This document shows positions 24,128 to 31,809 of a stretch of DNA of 36,432 nt, piece after piece. The DNA is from Planctomycetota bacterium (lineage in GTDB: Bacteria > Planctomycetota > UBA8108 > SXIK01): assembly GCA_016209535.1 (NCBI GenBank), contig JACQVW010000323.1, positions 1-36,432 of the forward strand. Reading direction: 5' to 3'. The notes beneath the pieces were generated by a model. It saw only the letters and a program-made list of their open reading frames with translations, was not told the DNA's origin and made no database searches. The translations under genes and the position numbers were made by a program. The stretch's first letter is position 1. Each line of letters starts with the position of its first letter.

Positions 24128-25636
24128 TCAGCCTCTCCCCCTGCCCAGCTCCCACACGAGCGGGCTGCAGCCCAGCTCGTCGTGGAAGCCCGTCTCGTCG
24201 ATCCCCGGCTCGGGGTAGGGCGGAGGGGGCGGCTCGCCGCCCTGGAAGAGGTACCCGAGGAGCCGCACGGCGTCCGTGAGCTCCACGCGGCCGTCGTCGT
24301 CGGCGTCGAGGGCCTTGCCGCAGGAGACGGGCCCGCCGAGGAATAGGGCCCGGAGGATCGCCACGGCGTCGGAGATGTCCACGACGCCATCGTCGTTCGC
24401 GTCGCCCCGGATGAACCGCCGGTCGACGTCCCCGAGCGCGACGATGCTGTCGGCGAACGCCGGCCCCGGGTACGCCGCCGGCTCCGAGAACCTCGCCCCC
24501 CCGAGGCCCTCGTAGACCAGCACCGCGCCGTCGATGGGGGGCGTTTCGGGCTCCCACCGGGCGACGGCCAGGTCGGCGAGGCCGTTGCCGTCGAGGTCCG
24601 CCGATGCGATGTCCGCCGGGCGCACGAAGCTCCCGCCGAGCTTCAAGGGCAGATCGATCTCGCGGACCTCCCGCAGGGTGCCGCCGCGTCCCAGGAGGAG
24701 GAGGGCGATCCTCGCGGGCTGCCCCGAGATGACATCGCCGTGTCGCAGGGAGGCGAGGTCGAGCTGGCCGTCCTGGTCGAGGTCCGAGACGGCGAGGCGG
24801 AAGAGGCCGCCCGTCCCCAGCACGGCGGCGTCGTAGGACTCGGCCGAGAAGCCCCCGCGGCCGTCGCCCCTGTGGACCGAGAGCTGCGGCCACGGGGTCA
24901 AGCTGACGGCGTCCAGGTGGCCGTCGCCGTCGAGGTCGACGACCTCCACGTACTCCCCGGCCCCGAGGAGGCCCGGAGCCCGCGTGAAGCGGCTCCCGTC
25001 CTCGTTGAAGAAGACCGGCGGCACGAACTGCGCCTGGCCAGCGAGGACGTCGGGGAAGCCGTTCTCGTCGAGGTCCCCGACCTCGAGGACCATCTCGGAC
25101 TCGGCGCTCTCGTACCGCTCGGTCGTCTCGAGGCGGGGCCCGGGCTCGAGGTAGGGCGCGTCTCGCGTGCCGCGAAGCACATGGAGCGTCCTGCCGCAGG
25201 CGTAGAGGACGTCGAGGACCCCGTCGAGGTCCAGGTCCGCGAGCGCCGCCGCCTGGTCCGAGGGACCGCCGTTCGAGCACTCGTCGATCCCCGGCAGGGG
25301 CCGCTCCTCCGTGGAGAGGTACCACGTCGGCGGGAGGCTCGCGAAGTACCCGCCGCCGAGCCCGAGGAGGACCGTGGGACCCACCGCGAAGTCGGCGAGG
25401 TCGTCCGCAAGGAGCTCGCCGACGGGGACGGGGAGCGTCCTCGCGTCCCAGGGCGTCCTCTCCTCGGCGTGGAAGGTGCCGTCTCCGCGGTTGACGAGGA
25501 GCCAGGACCCGCCGGCGAGGAGGTCCTCGGAAGGGTCCCTCCGCTGCGACCAGGCCGCCGGGCAGACGCTGCAGAGCGTGACGAGCCCGGCCCACAAGCC
25601 TGCCTTCTTCGTGCGGCTCAGCGTCGCGGTTCCCAT
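24128..25636 (-). CDS. Exported FG-GAP/VCBS protein with dockerin-like tail
   Basis: This 502-residue protein starts at ATG 25636 with AAGGAGG upstream. A signal peptide (LWAGLVTLCSVCPAAWSQ) precedes a propeller with VCBS/FG-GAP loops: LADLDLDGVLDVLYA, VGDLDENGFPDVLAGQA, VDLDGDGHLDAVS, VSDLDQDGQLDLASL and ASADLDGNGLADLAVARWE. From about residue 406 a dockerin-like pair follows (RGDANDDGVVDISDAVAIL, then LDADDDGRVELTDAVRLLGY), with LFLGG and LFQGG ends, then a Pro-rich linker and a C-terminal ETGFHDELGCSPLVWELG. It is probably secreted and binds calcium. Homologous tails occur on three other proteins in the window. A TACAAT -10 candidate sits about 56 bp upstream. Confidence 0.9.
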   Translation of the reverse strand: MGTATLSRTKKAGLWAGLVTLCSVCPAAWSQRRDPSEDLLAGGSWLLVNRGDGTFHAEERTPWDARTLPVPVGELLADDLADFAVGPTVLLGLGGGYFASLPPTWYLSTEERPLPGIDECSNGGPSDQAAALADLDLDGVLDVLYACGRTLHVLRGTRDAPYLEPGPRLETTERYESAESEMVLEVGDLDENGFPDVLAGQAQFVPPVFFNEDGSRFTRAPGLLGAGEYVEVVDLDGDGHLDAVSLTPWPQLSVHRGDGRGGFSAESYDAAVLGTGGLFRLAVSDLDQDGQLDLASLRHGDVISGQPARIALLLLGRGGTLREVREIDLPLKLGGSFVRPADIASADLDGNGLADLAVARWEPETPPIDGAVLVYEGLGGARFSEPAAYPGPAFADSIVALGDVDRRFIRGDANDDGVVDISDAVAILRALFLGGPVSCGKALDADDDGRVELTDAVRLLGYLFQGGEPPPPPYPEPGIDETGFHDELGCSPLVWELGRGRG

Positions 25637-25691
25637 GGCCGACCTCCTTCCAAGGACGCGTCGAGGGTCTGGACTTCCTGGCTGTCCAGGC

Positions 25692-25697
25692 ATTGTA
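25692..25697 (-). promoter_or_regulatory. Candidate -10 element (TACAAT)
   Basis: On the minus strand TACAAT lies 56 bp upstream of ATG 25636 and is flanked by GC-rich sequence. No convincing -35 box is seen at 16-18 bp. Confidence 0.3.
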
Positions 25698-25749
25698 AGG
25701 GCTGGAGCCGGCAGGAAGCGATCCAAGAATGCGCGCCGCGTCGCAGCGG

Positions 25750-27102
25750 CTACTCCCTCACGGGCAGGTGAATCTCCCGCAGGAACGTTTCGAAGCCCTT
25801 GAGCTTGCCCGGATCGACCGCCGCGCGGAGGTCGGCGACGAAGGCGCGGAAGAGCGGGACCCGGGCCTCGTCCTCAGCGTCGGAAGCATCGTCACCGAAG
25901 GTGGGGATCGGGACGTCGAAGGCCTTGAGCACGGCCGCCCGGACGCGGTCTCGCTCGGCGCCGGTCAGGGCGCCGCCGGCCGCCTCGACGCACACGACCC
26001 AGGCATCGGCGATCGGGGGGGCGTAGGACTTGCTCGCGCCAAAGAAGTGGCGGTGCATGACACCTTCGAAGTCGGCCGCAAGGTGCGGGTTGATCCAGTT
26101 CAAGGCCTCATAGCACTGGCCCAGGAGATACCGGAAGGCCAGGTTGCCGGCGCTCACGGGACTCACCTCCGAAAGGCGTGCGATGAGCCCGCGGAGGACC
26201 CGGAAGAGAGCCGATCGGCTCTCCTCGTCGTCCCGGGGTTCGATCCACGATGCGGGCTCGATGGGATCCTTTCCCTCCGGAGCGCCCTCGATCCTCGCGA
26301 TGGCGGTCCGGACCGCGACCTGGAGGACGGAGTCATCGACGCCGCCGGAGTCCCCGGGGACCGTGATCTTCCCCGGCGTGATCAGGGCCCGGAGCGCCGG
26401 GAGCGCCTCCCTGGCTCGCGGGCCCATCCGGCCGAGGGCCTGGGCGGCCTCGAGGAGGGCGTGGCGCGCGAGCGACGAGAGGAGCTGGACCACCACCGCG
26501 ACGGCCCTCGAGGGCTCGAGCTCGATGAGGCAGACTGGCTCGGCGGGGTCCTGCGGGCTGTGGCCGGCAGGGCCGACGTGCGGCGCGGCCTCGAGCGCCC
26601 GGCGGAGCTCGAGGATCCGGAACGTGAAGTCAGGGTAGCCGTCCAGGGTGTGCTCAGTGCCCTCGAGCCGCGGCAGCAAGGACCGCAGGGCCGGCACTGC
26701 GGCGGGAGAGCAGCCCTTGACGTTGTACCCGAGCGGGCCCCGCGACGACCCGCTGACGTCCCACGGGATGAACGACGCCCGGGCCCCGGCGGTCCAGACG
26801 ATGGCGTGGATCCAGCGCTCCGTGCCCTCGTCCGGGAGCACGCTCTTCAGCACGAGGTCCGCGTAGCTCCGGAAGAGGGCCTCCTTCCCCGCCGGAGTCC
26901 TCAGGTGCTCGTCAAGGGCCGCCCTCGCGAGGGAGCCCTCGGGCCTCTCGAGGGCGTCGACGATCGCGCCGCGGTCGCGCTCGAGCTCGCGGACGAGCCA
27001 GCGCACGGCGATGCGGCGCCAGTTTGCCGCGGCCACGGCCCCCACGGCGGCGATCCCCAGGCCGCACGCCCACGCGACGAGGCGGACCCTCCGGCGGGTC
27101 AC
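25750..27102 (-). CDS. Membrane-anchored protein with HEAT-like repeats, unknown function
   Basis: This 450-residue protein starts at GTG 27102, with GGAGGAG six bases upstream; it overlaps the previous small gene by 4 bp. The N-terminus MTRRRVRLVAWACGLGIAAV then GAVAAANWRRIAVRW is one transmembrane segment or an uncleaved signal. The remainder is helical, with HEAT-like units: SSLARHALLEAAQALGRMGP, then RAREALPALRALITPG and VQVAVRTAIARIEGAPEG. A middle section has DEGTERWIHAIVWTAGARAS. The C-terminal third (NLAFRYLLGQCYEALNWINP, then VPLFRAFVADLRAAVDPGKL) is not recognised. No catalytic motif is visible. Together with the small upstream gene it seems to form a two-gene operon. Confidence 0.78.
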   Translation of the reverse strand: MTRRRVRLVAWACGLGIAAVGAVAAANWRRIAVRWLVRELERDRGAIVDALERPEGSLARAALDEHLRTPAGKEALFRSYADLVLKSVLPDEGTERWIHAIVWTAGARASFIPWDVSGSSRGPLGYNVKGCSPAAVPALRSLLPRLEGTEHTLDGYPDFTFRILELRRALEAAPHVGPAGHSPQDPAEPVCLIELEPSRAVAVVVQLLSSLARHALLEAAQALGRMGPRAREALPALRALITPGKITVPGDSGGVDDSVLQVAVRTAIARIEGAPEGKDPIEPASWIEPRDDEESRSALFRVLRGLIARLSEVSPVSAGNLAFRYLLGQCYEALNWINPHLAADFEGVMHRHFFGASKSYAPPIADAWVVCVEAAGGALTGAERDRVRAAVLKAFDVPIPTFGDDASDAEDEARVPLFRAFVADLRAAVDPGKLKGFETFLREIHLPVRE

Positions 27103-27293
27103 GGGCGCTCCTCCTGCCGCCGAGGGGCCTCGAGCGCGGCCGGGGTCAGGTCCAGGCCCCGGCACACCCGCTCGGCGGCCGCGCGCCGTCGCGGGTCGGG
27201 GTCGGCGAGGGCGCGGCGCAGGAGGGCGGCCGCCCCCGCGGCCGCGATGGCGACCGCGGTCCTCCGCGCCGGGCGTGGTGGGTCTCGTTGCAT
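27099..27293 (-). CDS. Small membrane or HEAT-like leader protein
   Basis: This 64-residue protein starts at ATG 27293; the stop overlaps the GTG of the next gene (GTGA). It has a basic start (MQRDPPRPARR), a hydrophobic segment (TAVAIAAAGAAALLRRALAD) and a helical end (PDPRRRAAAERVCRGLDLTP). 'LADPDPRRRAAAE' looks like the start of a HEAT repeat, in keeping with the HEAT-like protein it overlaps. There is no good Shine-Dalgarno, so the start is uncertain. The coding frame and coupling make it plausible but not certain. Confidence 0.5.
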   Translation of the reverse strand: MQRDPPRPARRTAVAIAAAGAAALLRRALADPDPRRRAAAERVCRGLDLTPAALEAPRRQEERP

Positions 27294-27600
27294 GGGGAAC
27301 CGCGAAGGCCATCATGGCACGGGCGCCGCGCAAGCCGCAAGCGCGAGCCGCGCCGTCTCCAGAAGGGCCCGTTCCGGCGGCCACCGCCGGGGATGAAAAC
27401 CGTTCGTTTCCGGACACGCGGACGTTCGAATCCGGACACCTGCGCAGGGTGCACGCGCCATGCTCGGGTACGAAGCTCTCGAACCCCGGGACCCCGCTGA
27501 CATTGCGGCGCTCTCGGCCCGTCGCGCCGCCATGGCATCGCCTTTGCGCCTGAGGGTGGGACGACATGACGGGAACCTATCCTTCCCAGGCCCACGACGC

Positions 27601-28074
27601 GTGAGCCACATTCCCTCCCAGAAGCCCGTCGTCCTGTACGAGGCATCCTGCGAGCGCATCCTGACCGCACGGGGGATCCTTGAGGCGGGCCGCCCCGACT
27701 ACGTGGCCGCCATGTACCTGGCAGGCCTCGCCGTCGAGTGCATCCTTCAGGCGCATGCGCTGCGCAGCGGCGCCCCTCCGGACGCCGGGCACAGCCTCGC
27801 TCGGTGGCTCTCCAGGTGCCCGAGTCGGGTCCGGGAAGGGGTCAAGGGGCAGACCGCGGCCGCATGGAACACCCTGTGCAGATCGTGGGACAACCGCCTT
27901 CGTTACCTCTCACAACACGGCCTCCTCGGCTATCTCAGGCTCAGGGGGTTTGCACGTGGAATCTCGGGGGGGCCCGAGGCTATCATCCGGCGTAACGCCA
28001 AGGTGCTCGTCGCCGCCGCCGAAGCGGTGCACTCGAGAGGAAAATCGCAATGGGAAAGCTTCACAAGAAGGTGA
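27601..28074 (+). CDS. HEPN-like domain protein (copy A)
   Basis: This 157-residue protein is read from GTG 27601. The frame is open back to ATG 27460, but between copies A and B that upstream part is only about a third identical, whereas from GTG on they agree at about 86%, so the later start is preferred. The pattern ASCERILTARGILEAGRPDY, then VAAMYLAGLAVECILQAHAL, 'GHSLARWLSRCPSR' and AWNTLCRSWDNRLRY is that of HEPN proteins (helical bundle, 'YLAGlAvE..Lka', 'H.L', 'W...lRY'). Many HEPN proteins are RNases, toxins or parts of defence systems. RYLSQH is an RX4H-like motif, but whether it is the catalytic one is uncertain. It overlaps the partner gene by 25 bp. Confidence 0.75.
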   Translation: MSHIPSQKPVVLYEASCERILTARGILEAGRPDYVAAMYLAGLAVECILQAHALRSGAPPDAGHSLARWLSRCPSRVREGVKGQTAAAWNTLCRSWDNRLRYLSQHGLLGYLRLRGFARGISGGPEAIIRRNAKVLVAAAEAVHSRGKSQWESFTRR

Positions 28075-28322
28075 TCCGTATCCTCAGGGAGAGCTTCAGG
28101 GACCTCGAGGACGACCTGGAGGATGTTCCAACGACAGGGTGCGTGCTGGGCACCGTCATCAGCCCGGCCTTCGATCGGCTCGACTGCAAGAAGCGGCAAG
28201 AGCGCCTCAAGAAGGTCCTCACGAAGAAGCTCACCGAGGCGGAGTACGCCAAAGTGGGCCCGATCGCCGCGTTGACTCCGCGGGAGACCAACGAGGACGC
28301 CTTGTCCTGGCTTCCGGAGTAG
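28050..28322 (+). CDS. Small HEPN-partner protein (copy A)
   Basis: This 90-residue protein starts at ATG 28050, inside the end of the HEPN-like gene and in another frame. The gene above carries GAGAGGAAA just upstream as ribosome site. It begins MGKLHKKVIRILRESFRDLE, then DDLEDVPTTGCVLGTVISPA, FDRLDCKKRQERLKKVLTKK and LTEAEYAKVGPIAALTPRET. A short beta strand with GTVISPAF followed by a basic helix (RQERLKKVLTKKL) and 'VGPIAALTP' resembles a BolA-like small alpha/beta fold, but this is only a by-eye impression. It could be an antitoxin or RNA-binding partner of the HEPN protein; not a known MNT nucleotidyltransferase partner. Differs from copy B at three positions and in lacking the final Lys. 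Confidence 0.75.
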   Translation: MGKLHKKVIRILRESFRDLEDDLEDVPTTGCVLGTVISPAFDRLDCKKRQERLKKVLTKKLTEAEYAKVGPIAALTPRETNEDALSWLPE

Positions 28323-28340
28323 TGGTGGAAAGCTCCCCTC

Positions 28341-28404
28341 TCCGCCAGTAGGCGTTCAGGTGCGCCCGGGTCTGGGTGCGGAGCGAGAAGGGGTTGAGCC
28401 TCGC
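28341..28404 (-). pseudogene. Fragment of radical SAM gene 3' region
   Basis: The 64 bases match 29742-29805 almost exactly: 37 identical, a 3-base mismatch, then 24 identical. On the minus strand both encode RLNPFSLRTQTRAHLNAYWR from the C-terminal part of the radical SAM protein. Neither start nor stop is here, so this is a leftover from duplication of the locus, located between the two HEPN-like cassettes. Confidence 0.85.
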
Positions 28405-28763
28405 CGTGGAGCACGGGAAAGGCCAGATGCATCTCCGTGCAGGGGCTACCGCGCAGGCCGGGGTGGCACGGGTGCGGCGCAGGTCGCGAGCGCGAGGCGC
28501 GCCGTCTCCAGAAGGGCCGGTTCCGACGGCCAGCGGCGGGGATGAGGGGATGAAAACCGTTCGTTTCCGGACACGCGGACGTCCGGATCCGGTCACTCGC
28601 CCTGGATGGACTCGCTGTGCCTCGGGACGGAGCTCTCGAAGTCCTGGCCCACGCTGAGATTGGAGCCCTCCGAAGCTCTCGCGTTACCGTGGCAACGATT
28701 TTGCGCGTGAGGGTCCTGCCGGCACGCCATGACAGGAACGTAGCCCCACCAGAGCTCCGACGG

Positions 28764-29237
28764 GTGAGCAACATCTCCTCCCAAAACCCTGTCGTCCTGT
28801 ACCACGCGTCCTGCGAGCGGATCGTGACCGCCCGCCGCGTGCTCGGGGCCGATGGCCCCGACTACGTGGCCGCCATGTACCTGGCGGGCCTCGCCGTCGA
28901 GTGCATCCTTCAGGCCCATGCGCTGCGAAGCGGCGCCTCTCCGGACGCCGGGCACAGCCTCGCTCTGTGGCTCTCCAGGTGCCCGAGTCGGGTCCGGGAA
29001 GGGGTCACGGGGCAGACCGCGGCAGAATGGAATACCCTGAGGGCTCTCTGGGACAACCGCCTTCGCTACTTCTCGCGAGGCGGCCTCCTCGGCTATCTCA
29101 GGCTCAGGGGATTTGCCCGTGGCATCTCGGGGGGGCCCGAGGCTATCATTCGGCGTAACGCCAAGGTGCTCGTCGCCGCCGCCGAAGCGGTGCACTCGAG
29201 AGGAAGAGCGCAATGGGAAAGCTTCACAAGAAGGTGA
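28764..29237 (+). CDS. HEPN-like domain protein (copy B)
   Basis: This 157-residue protein is read from GTG 28764, the same start as in copy A. It differs from copy A at about 22 positions, mostly near the N-terminus (VLYHASCERIVTARRVLGAD) and around WDNRLRYFSRGGLLGYLRLR. There the RYLSQH of copy A is RYFSRG, so the His is lost. If that His is catalytic, copy B would be inactive or have another role. The VAAMYLAGLAVECILQAHAL core is unchanged. It overlaps its partner gene by 25 bp, as in copy A. Purely from neighbourhood it may be part of a toxin-antitoxin or defence system. Confidence 0.75.
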   Translation: MSNISSQNPVVLYHASCERIVTARRVLGADGPDYVAAMYLAGLAVECILQAHALRSGASPDAGHSLALWLSRCPSRVREGVTGQTAAEWNTLRALWDNRLRYFSRGGLLGYLRLRGFARGISGGPEAIIRRNAKVLVAAAEAVHSRGRAQWESFTRR

Positions 29238-29488
29238 TCCGCATCCTCAGGGAGAGCTTCAGGGACCTCGAGGACGACCTGGAGGATGTTCCATCGACAG
29301 GGTGCGTGCTGGGCACCGTCATCAGCCCGGCCTTCGATCGGCTGGACTTCAAGGTGCGGCAGGAGCGCCTCAAGAAGGTCCTCACGAAGAAGCTCACCGA
29401 GGCGGAGTACGCCAAAGTGGGCCCCATCGCCGCGTTGACTCCGCGGGAGACCAACGAGGACGCCTTGTCCTGGCTTCCGGAAAAGTAA
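29213..29488 (+). CDS. Small HEPN-partner protein (copy B)
   Basis: This 91-residue protein starts at ATG 29213 and is nearly identical to copy A. Differences are Thr/Ser in VPSTGC, Cys/Phe and Lys/Val in RLDFKVRQER, and a C-terminal extra Lys. Such conservation of the small partner, compared with about 14% divergence of its HEPN-like neighbour, suggests stronger constraint on the partner or recent gene conversion. Function unknown; see copy A for the possible BolA-like fold. Confidence 0.75.
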   Translation: MGKLHKKVIRILRESFRDLEDDLEDVPSTGCVLGTVISPAFDRLDFKVRQERLKKVLTKKLTEAEYAKVGPIAALTPRETNEDALSWLPEK

Positions 29489-29526
29489 GGGAAAGCACCC
29501 CTTGCACACGCGATGGGTTTCCACGC

Positions 29527-29593
29527 TTCGGCGTAGCGCCAAGGTGCTCGTCGCCGCCGCCGCAGCGGTGCGCTTGACTCCGCGAGAGACCAG
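29527..29593 (+). pseudogene. Third, collapsed HEPN/partner cassette relic
   Basis: Bases 29527-29572 match the end of the HEPN-like genes (TTCGGCGTARCGCCAAGGTG, then CTCGTCGCCGCCGCCGMAGC). Directly after them 29573-29593 match the 3' part of the partner gene (TTGACTCCGCGRGAGACCA). The HEPN end and most of the partner are missing between them, so nothing functional remains. This implies at least three cassette copies in the past. Confidence 0.8.
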
Positions 29594-29610
29594 GCCCTGC
29601 CGAGCCCGCC

Positions 29611-31764
29611 TCACTTCCCGTAGCTGAACAGGAAGGACAGCGTGAACAGGGTGCAGAGCTTCGCGTCCCGGGCCAGGTTGAAGGCGAGCATGAAGGGGTT
29701 GATGCGGAAGATCTGGCCCCGGGTGAGCGACGCGTAGGTCGTCCGCCAGTAGGCGTTCAGGTGCGCCCGGGTCTGGGTCCTGAGCGAGAAGGGGTTGAGC
29801 CTCGCGGCGGCGCGGCGCCAGAAGGCCATGCCCAGGCCCCTCCGGACGCGCGCGCGGCCGAGGCGGCCCAGGCTGCCCAACCGGCCCAGGCCGCCCGCGA
29901 GCCCATCCGCAGCCTGGCGGCCGGCCTGCCCAGCCCGCTGCCAGGCATCGCCGGCCTCCGCGCGGACCCTGGCGATGCCCTGGCCCAGGGCCTGCCCGGC
30001 GCGGGACGCGGACTCCTCGAGGCGTCCGCGCACTTCCCGGTACCGCGCCCTCAGGCTCGCCAGGTTCTCGCGAAGCCTCGCGCGGCCCCGCGTCGCGAGC
30101 CAGACCTCCTGCATGTCGAAGTAGAGCTTCACGATCTCGCGAGCCCAGGTCACCACCTCGCGCGCCCGCTGGACGTGGTGCTTGAAGATGCCGTCGACGG
30201 GATACCCTTCCCGCTTGTCCTTGCGGTCCTTGAGCCGGAAGAACCCGCAGATCATGGGGTGCGTGCCCTCGATGACCGCCGAGTGCCTGTACCAGACGAA
30301 GTTCTTGAAGAGGCCCCAGTAGCTCCGCTCCTTCGTGCGTCCGAGGACGGTCTTCATGGCGTCCACGGTGTAGGTGTCGCGCCAGGCCTGCCGGTACACG
30401 TCGAACCACTCGCCGGCGCTCATCCGGGGGTGCCGGATCGTGGGGTGGAAGGAGTCGAAGCGGTTGTAGTCCGAGTCCATCCACTCGCCGCGCTCCTGCA
30501 TCTGGCGGTGGTCCTGCGAGCCGGGGAGCGGCGTCAGCATGAAGAAGGATACCTGGTCCACGCCGATCTCCTCCCTCAGCCGGCGGACGTCCTCCCGCAC
30601 GCTCTCCACGGTGTCGAAGGGGAACCCGATGATGTAGCCGACGTGGCATGCGATCCCGCGGGCGTGCCACGCGTCGATCATTCGCTTGTAGTCCCCGACC
30701 CGGTTCTGGCTCTTGCCGGCTGCCGGCAGGTTGTCCGGGTTCAAGGTCTCCATGCCGATGAAGACCTGGGTGCAGCCCGCCTCGGCCGCCTTCTCCACGA
30801 AGCCGGGGAGCCGGTAGGCGAGCGTGTCGATCTGCATCATGAACTGGATCGAGATCCCCTCCTCGCGCTTGAGCTCGATCAAGGCGTCGAAGATCTCCTG
30901 CCAGCCCGGGTTCCGGGAGAAATTGTCGTCGGTGAAGAAGTAGTAGTCGATCTTGTGCTCGGCGTTGCGGCGGATGCGGTCCTTGATCCGCGAGGCGAGC
31001 CGGTTCCGCATCTTCCGCCCCTGGACGTTGATGATGGTGCAGAAGCTGCAATGGAACGGGCAGCCGCGGCCCGCGTCGATCGTCCCCATGTAGGGGTACG
31101 CGAAGCGCTTCATGAGCCGCGGGTCGACGACGGGGATGCTGGCCCGGGAGAGGTCCGGGGGATCGACGACGTCGTAGAAGGCCTTGAGCCGGCCGTGGAG
31201 CGCGTCCCGGAGCAGGTCGCCCCAGCACTCCTCCACTTCCCCCTTGACGAGGGTGATGCCCTGGTCGAGCAGGGCCTGGCACTCCGGCGGCATGCCCGAG
31301 GCGCTCATGGCGATGGCGCCCGAGACGTGGAAGCCTCCCAACATGACCTGCAGGCCCTCGGCGCGGAGCCTGCGCGCGAGGTCGGCGGCGCGGGGGACCT
31401 GGTTCGTCTGGACCCCGCACAGGGCCACGACGGCCCGGACCCCGGGCCGGAGGTGCTGCTGCGCGAGGCGCCTCGCGTCGACCTTCTGGACGAGCTCGTC
31501 GAGGAGGACGACGTCGATCTGGACGTCCCCGAGCTGCCCCTCGCTCGCGACCTCCTCGGTGAGGCCCGCCAGGGTGGCGAGGGTGTTGCTCGGGAGCACC
31601 CCGCGGAAATAGCGCATGACGTACCCGTCGTCGTCGTACTTGCTCGGCTTGACCAGGATGACCTGGAGGCGCTTGATCCCGGCGGGGGGAGGCGTCCCGG
31701 GCGGCACGGCGCCGACGGCGGGCGCGGGAGGAGCGGCTGAGCCCCTGCTGAAGAGATCGATCAA
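29611..31764 (-). CDS. B12-binding radical SAM protein
   Basis: This 717-residue protein starts at TTG 31764 (MIDLFSRG), with GGAAGGAGGGGG before it; no good ATG is nearby. Residues about 35-200 form a cobalamin-binding-like domain (VILVKPSKYDDDGYVMRYFR, then LGGFHVSGAIAMS and GITLVKGEVEECWGDLL). The radical SAM core begins at GRGCPFHCSFC, with Cys235, Cys239 and Cys242 ligating a 4Fe-4S cluster, and continues through FIGMETLNPDNLPAAGKSQN, HVGYIIGFPFDT and FFMLTPLPGSQD. The last 200 residues are helical, with a basic Ala/Gly/Arg-rich segment (LGRLGSLGRLGRARVRRGLG). Such enzymes use SAM radicals, often for methylation or carbon-skeleton changes; the substrate is unknown. It ends 18 bp from the relic of the HEPN cassette. 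Confidence 0.93.
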   Translation of the reverse strand: MIDLFSRGSAAPPAPAVGAVPPGTPPPAGIKRLQVILVKPSKYDDDGYVMRYFRGVLPSNTLATLAGLTEEVASEGQLGDVQIDVVLLDELVQKVDARRLAQQHLRPGVRAVVALCGVQTNQVPRAADLARRLRAEGLQVMLGGFHVSGAIAMSASGMPPECQALLDQGITLVKGEVEECWGDLLRDALHGRLKAFYDVVDPPDLSRASIPVVDPRLMKRFAYPYMGTIDAGRGCPFHCSFCTIINVQGRKMRNRLASRIKDRIRRNAEHKIDYYFFTDDNFSRNPGWQEIFDALIELKREEGISIQFMMQIDTLAYRLPGFVEKAAEAGCTQVFIGMETLNPDNLPAAGKSQNRVGDYKRMIDAWHARGIACHVGYIIGFPFDTVESVREDVRRLREEIGVDQVSFFMLTPLPGSQDHRQMQERGEWMDSDYNRFDSFHPTIRHPRMSAGEWFDVYRQAWRDTYTVDAMKTVLGRTKERSYWGLFKNFVWYRHSAVIEGTHPMICGFFRLKDRKDKREGYPVDGIFKHHVQRAREVVTWAREIVKLYFDMQEVWLATRGRARLRENLASLRARYREVRGRLEESASRAGQALGQGIARVRAEAGDAWQRAGQAGRQAADGLAGGLGRLGSLGRLGRARVRRGLGMAFWRRAAARLNPFSLRTQTRAHLNAYWRTTYASLTRGQIFRINPFMLAFNLARDAKLCTLFTLSFLFSYGK

Positions 31765-31802
31765 GGTCCCCCTCCTTCCGGGGAGCCCCGTGGGAAGCGG
31801 GT

Positions 31803-31808
31803 ACTATA
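31803..31808 (-). promoter_or_regulatory. Candidate -10 element (TATAGT)
   Basis: TATAGT on the minus strand lies 39 bp upstream of the TTG start of the radical SAM gene. It is the best AT-rich -10 match in the surrounding GC-rich DNA. The -35 region is not clear. Confidence 0.35.
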
Positions 31809-31809
31809 C

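Larger units (their letters stand above)
27299..29488 (+). repeat. Tandem duplication of a two-gene cassette with leader
   Basis: Copy A runs from about 27299 to 28322 and copy B from about 28448 to 29488. Each has a leader with a shared segment (CGTCTCCAGAAGGGC, then GATGAAAACCGTTCGTTTCC), a HEPN-like gene and a small partner gene overlapping it by 25 bp. Proteins are about 86% (HEPN-like) and 97% (partner) identical by eye. Between the copies (28323-28447) lies a fragment of the radical SAM gene. The leader (27299-27600 and 28448-28763) holds no convincing gene. Confidence 0.88.

Noticed and set aside
27400-27450. tRNA-like T-arm (GTTCGAATCC) in the cassette leader
   Set aside because: Only a T-loop-like word is present. 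No acceptor, D-arm or anticodon arm can be built around it, and in the second leader copy the same place reads GTCCGGATCC, which destroys the T-loop.
29761-31740. 659-codon plus-strand open frame opposite the radical SAM gene
   Set aside because: Antisense shadow; the CxxxCxxC motif and the rest of the radical SAM protein are on the minus strand.
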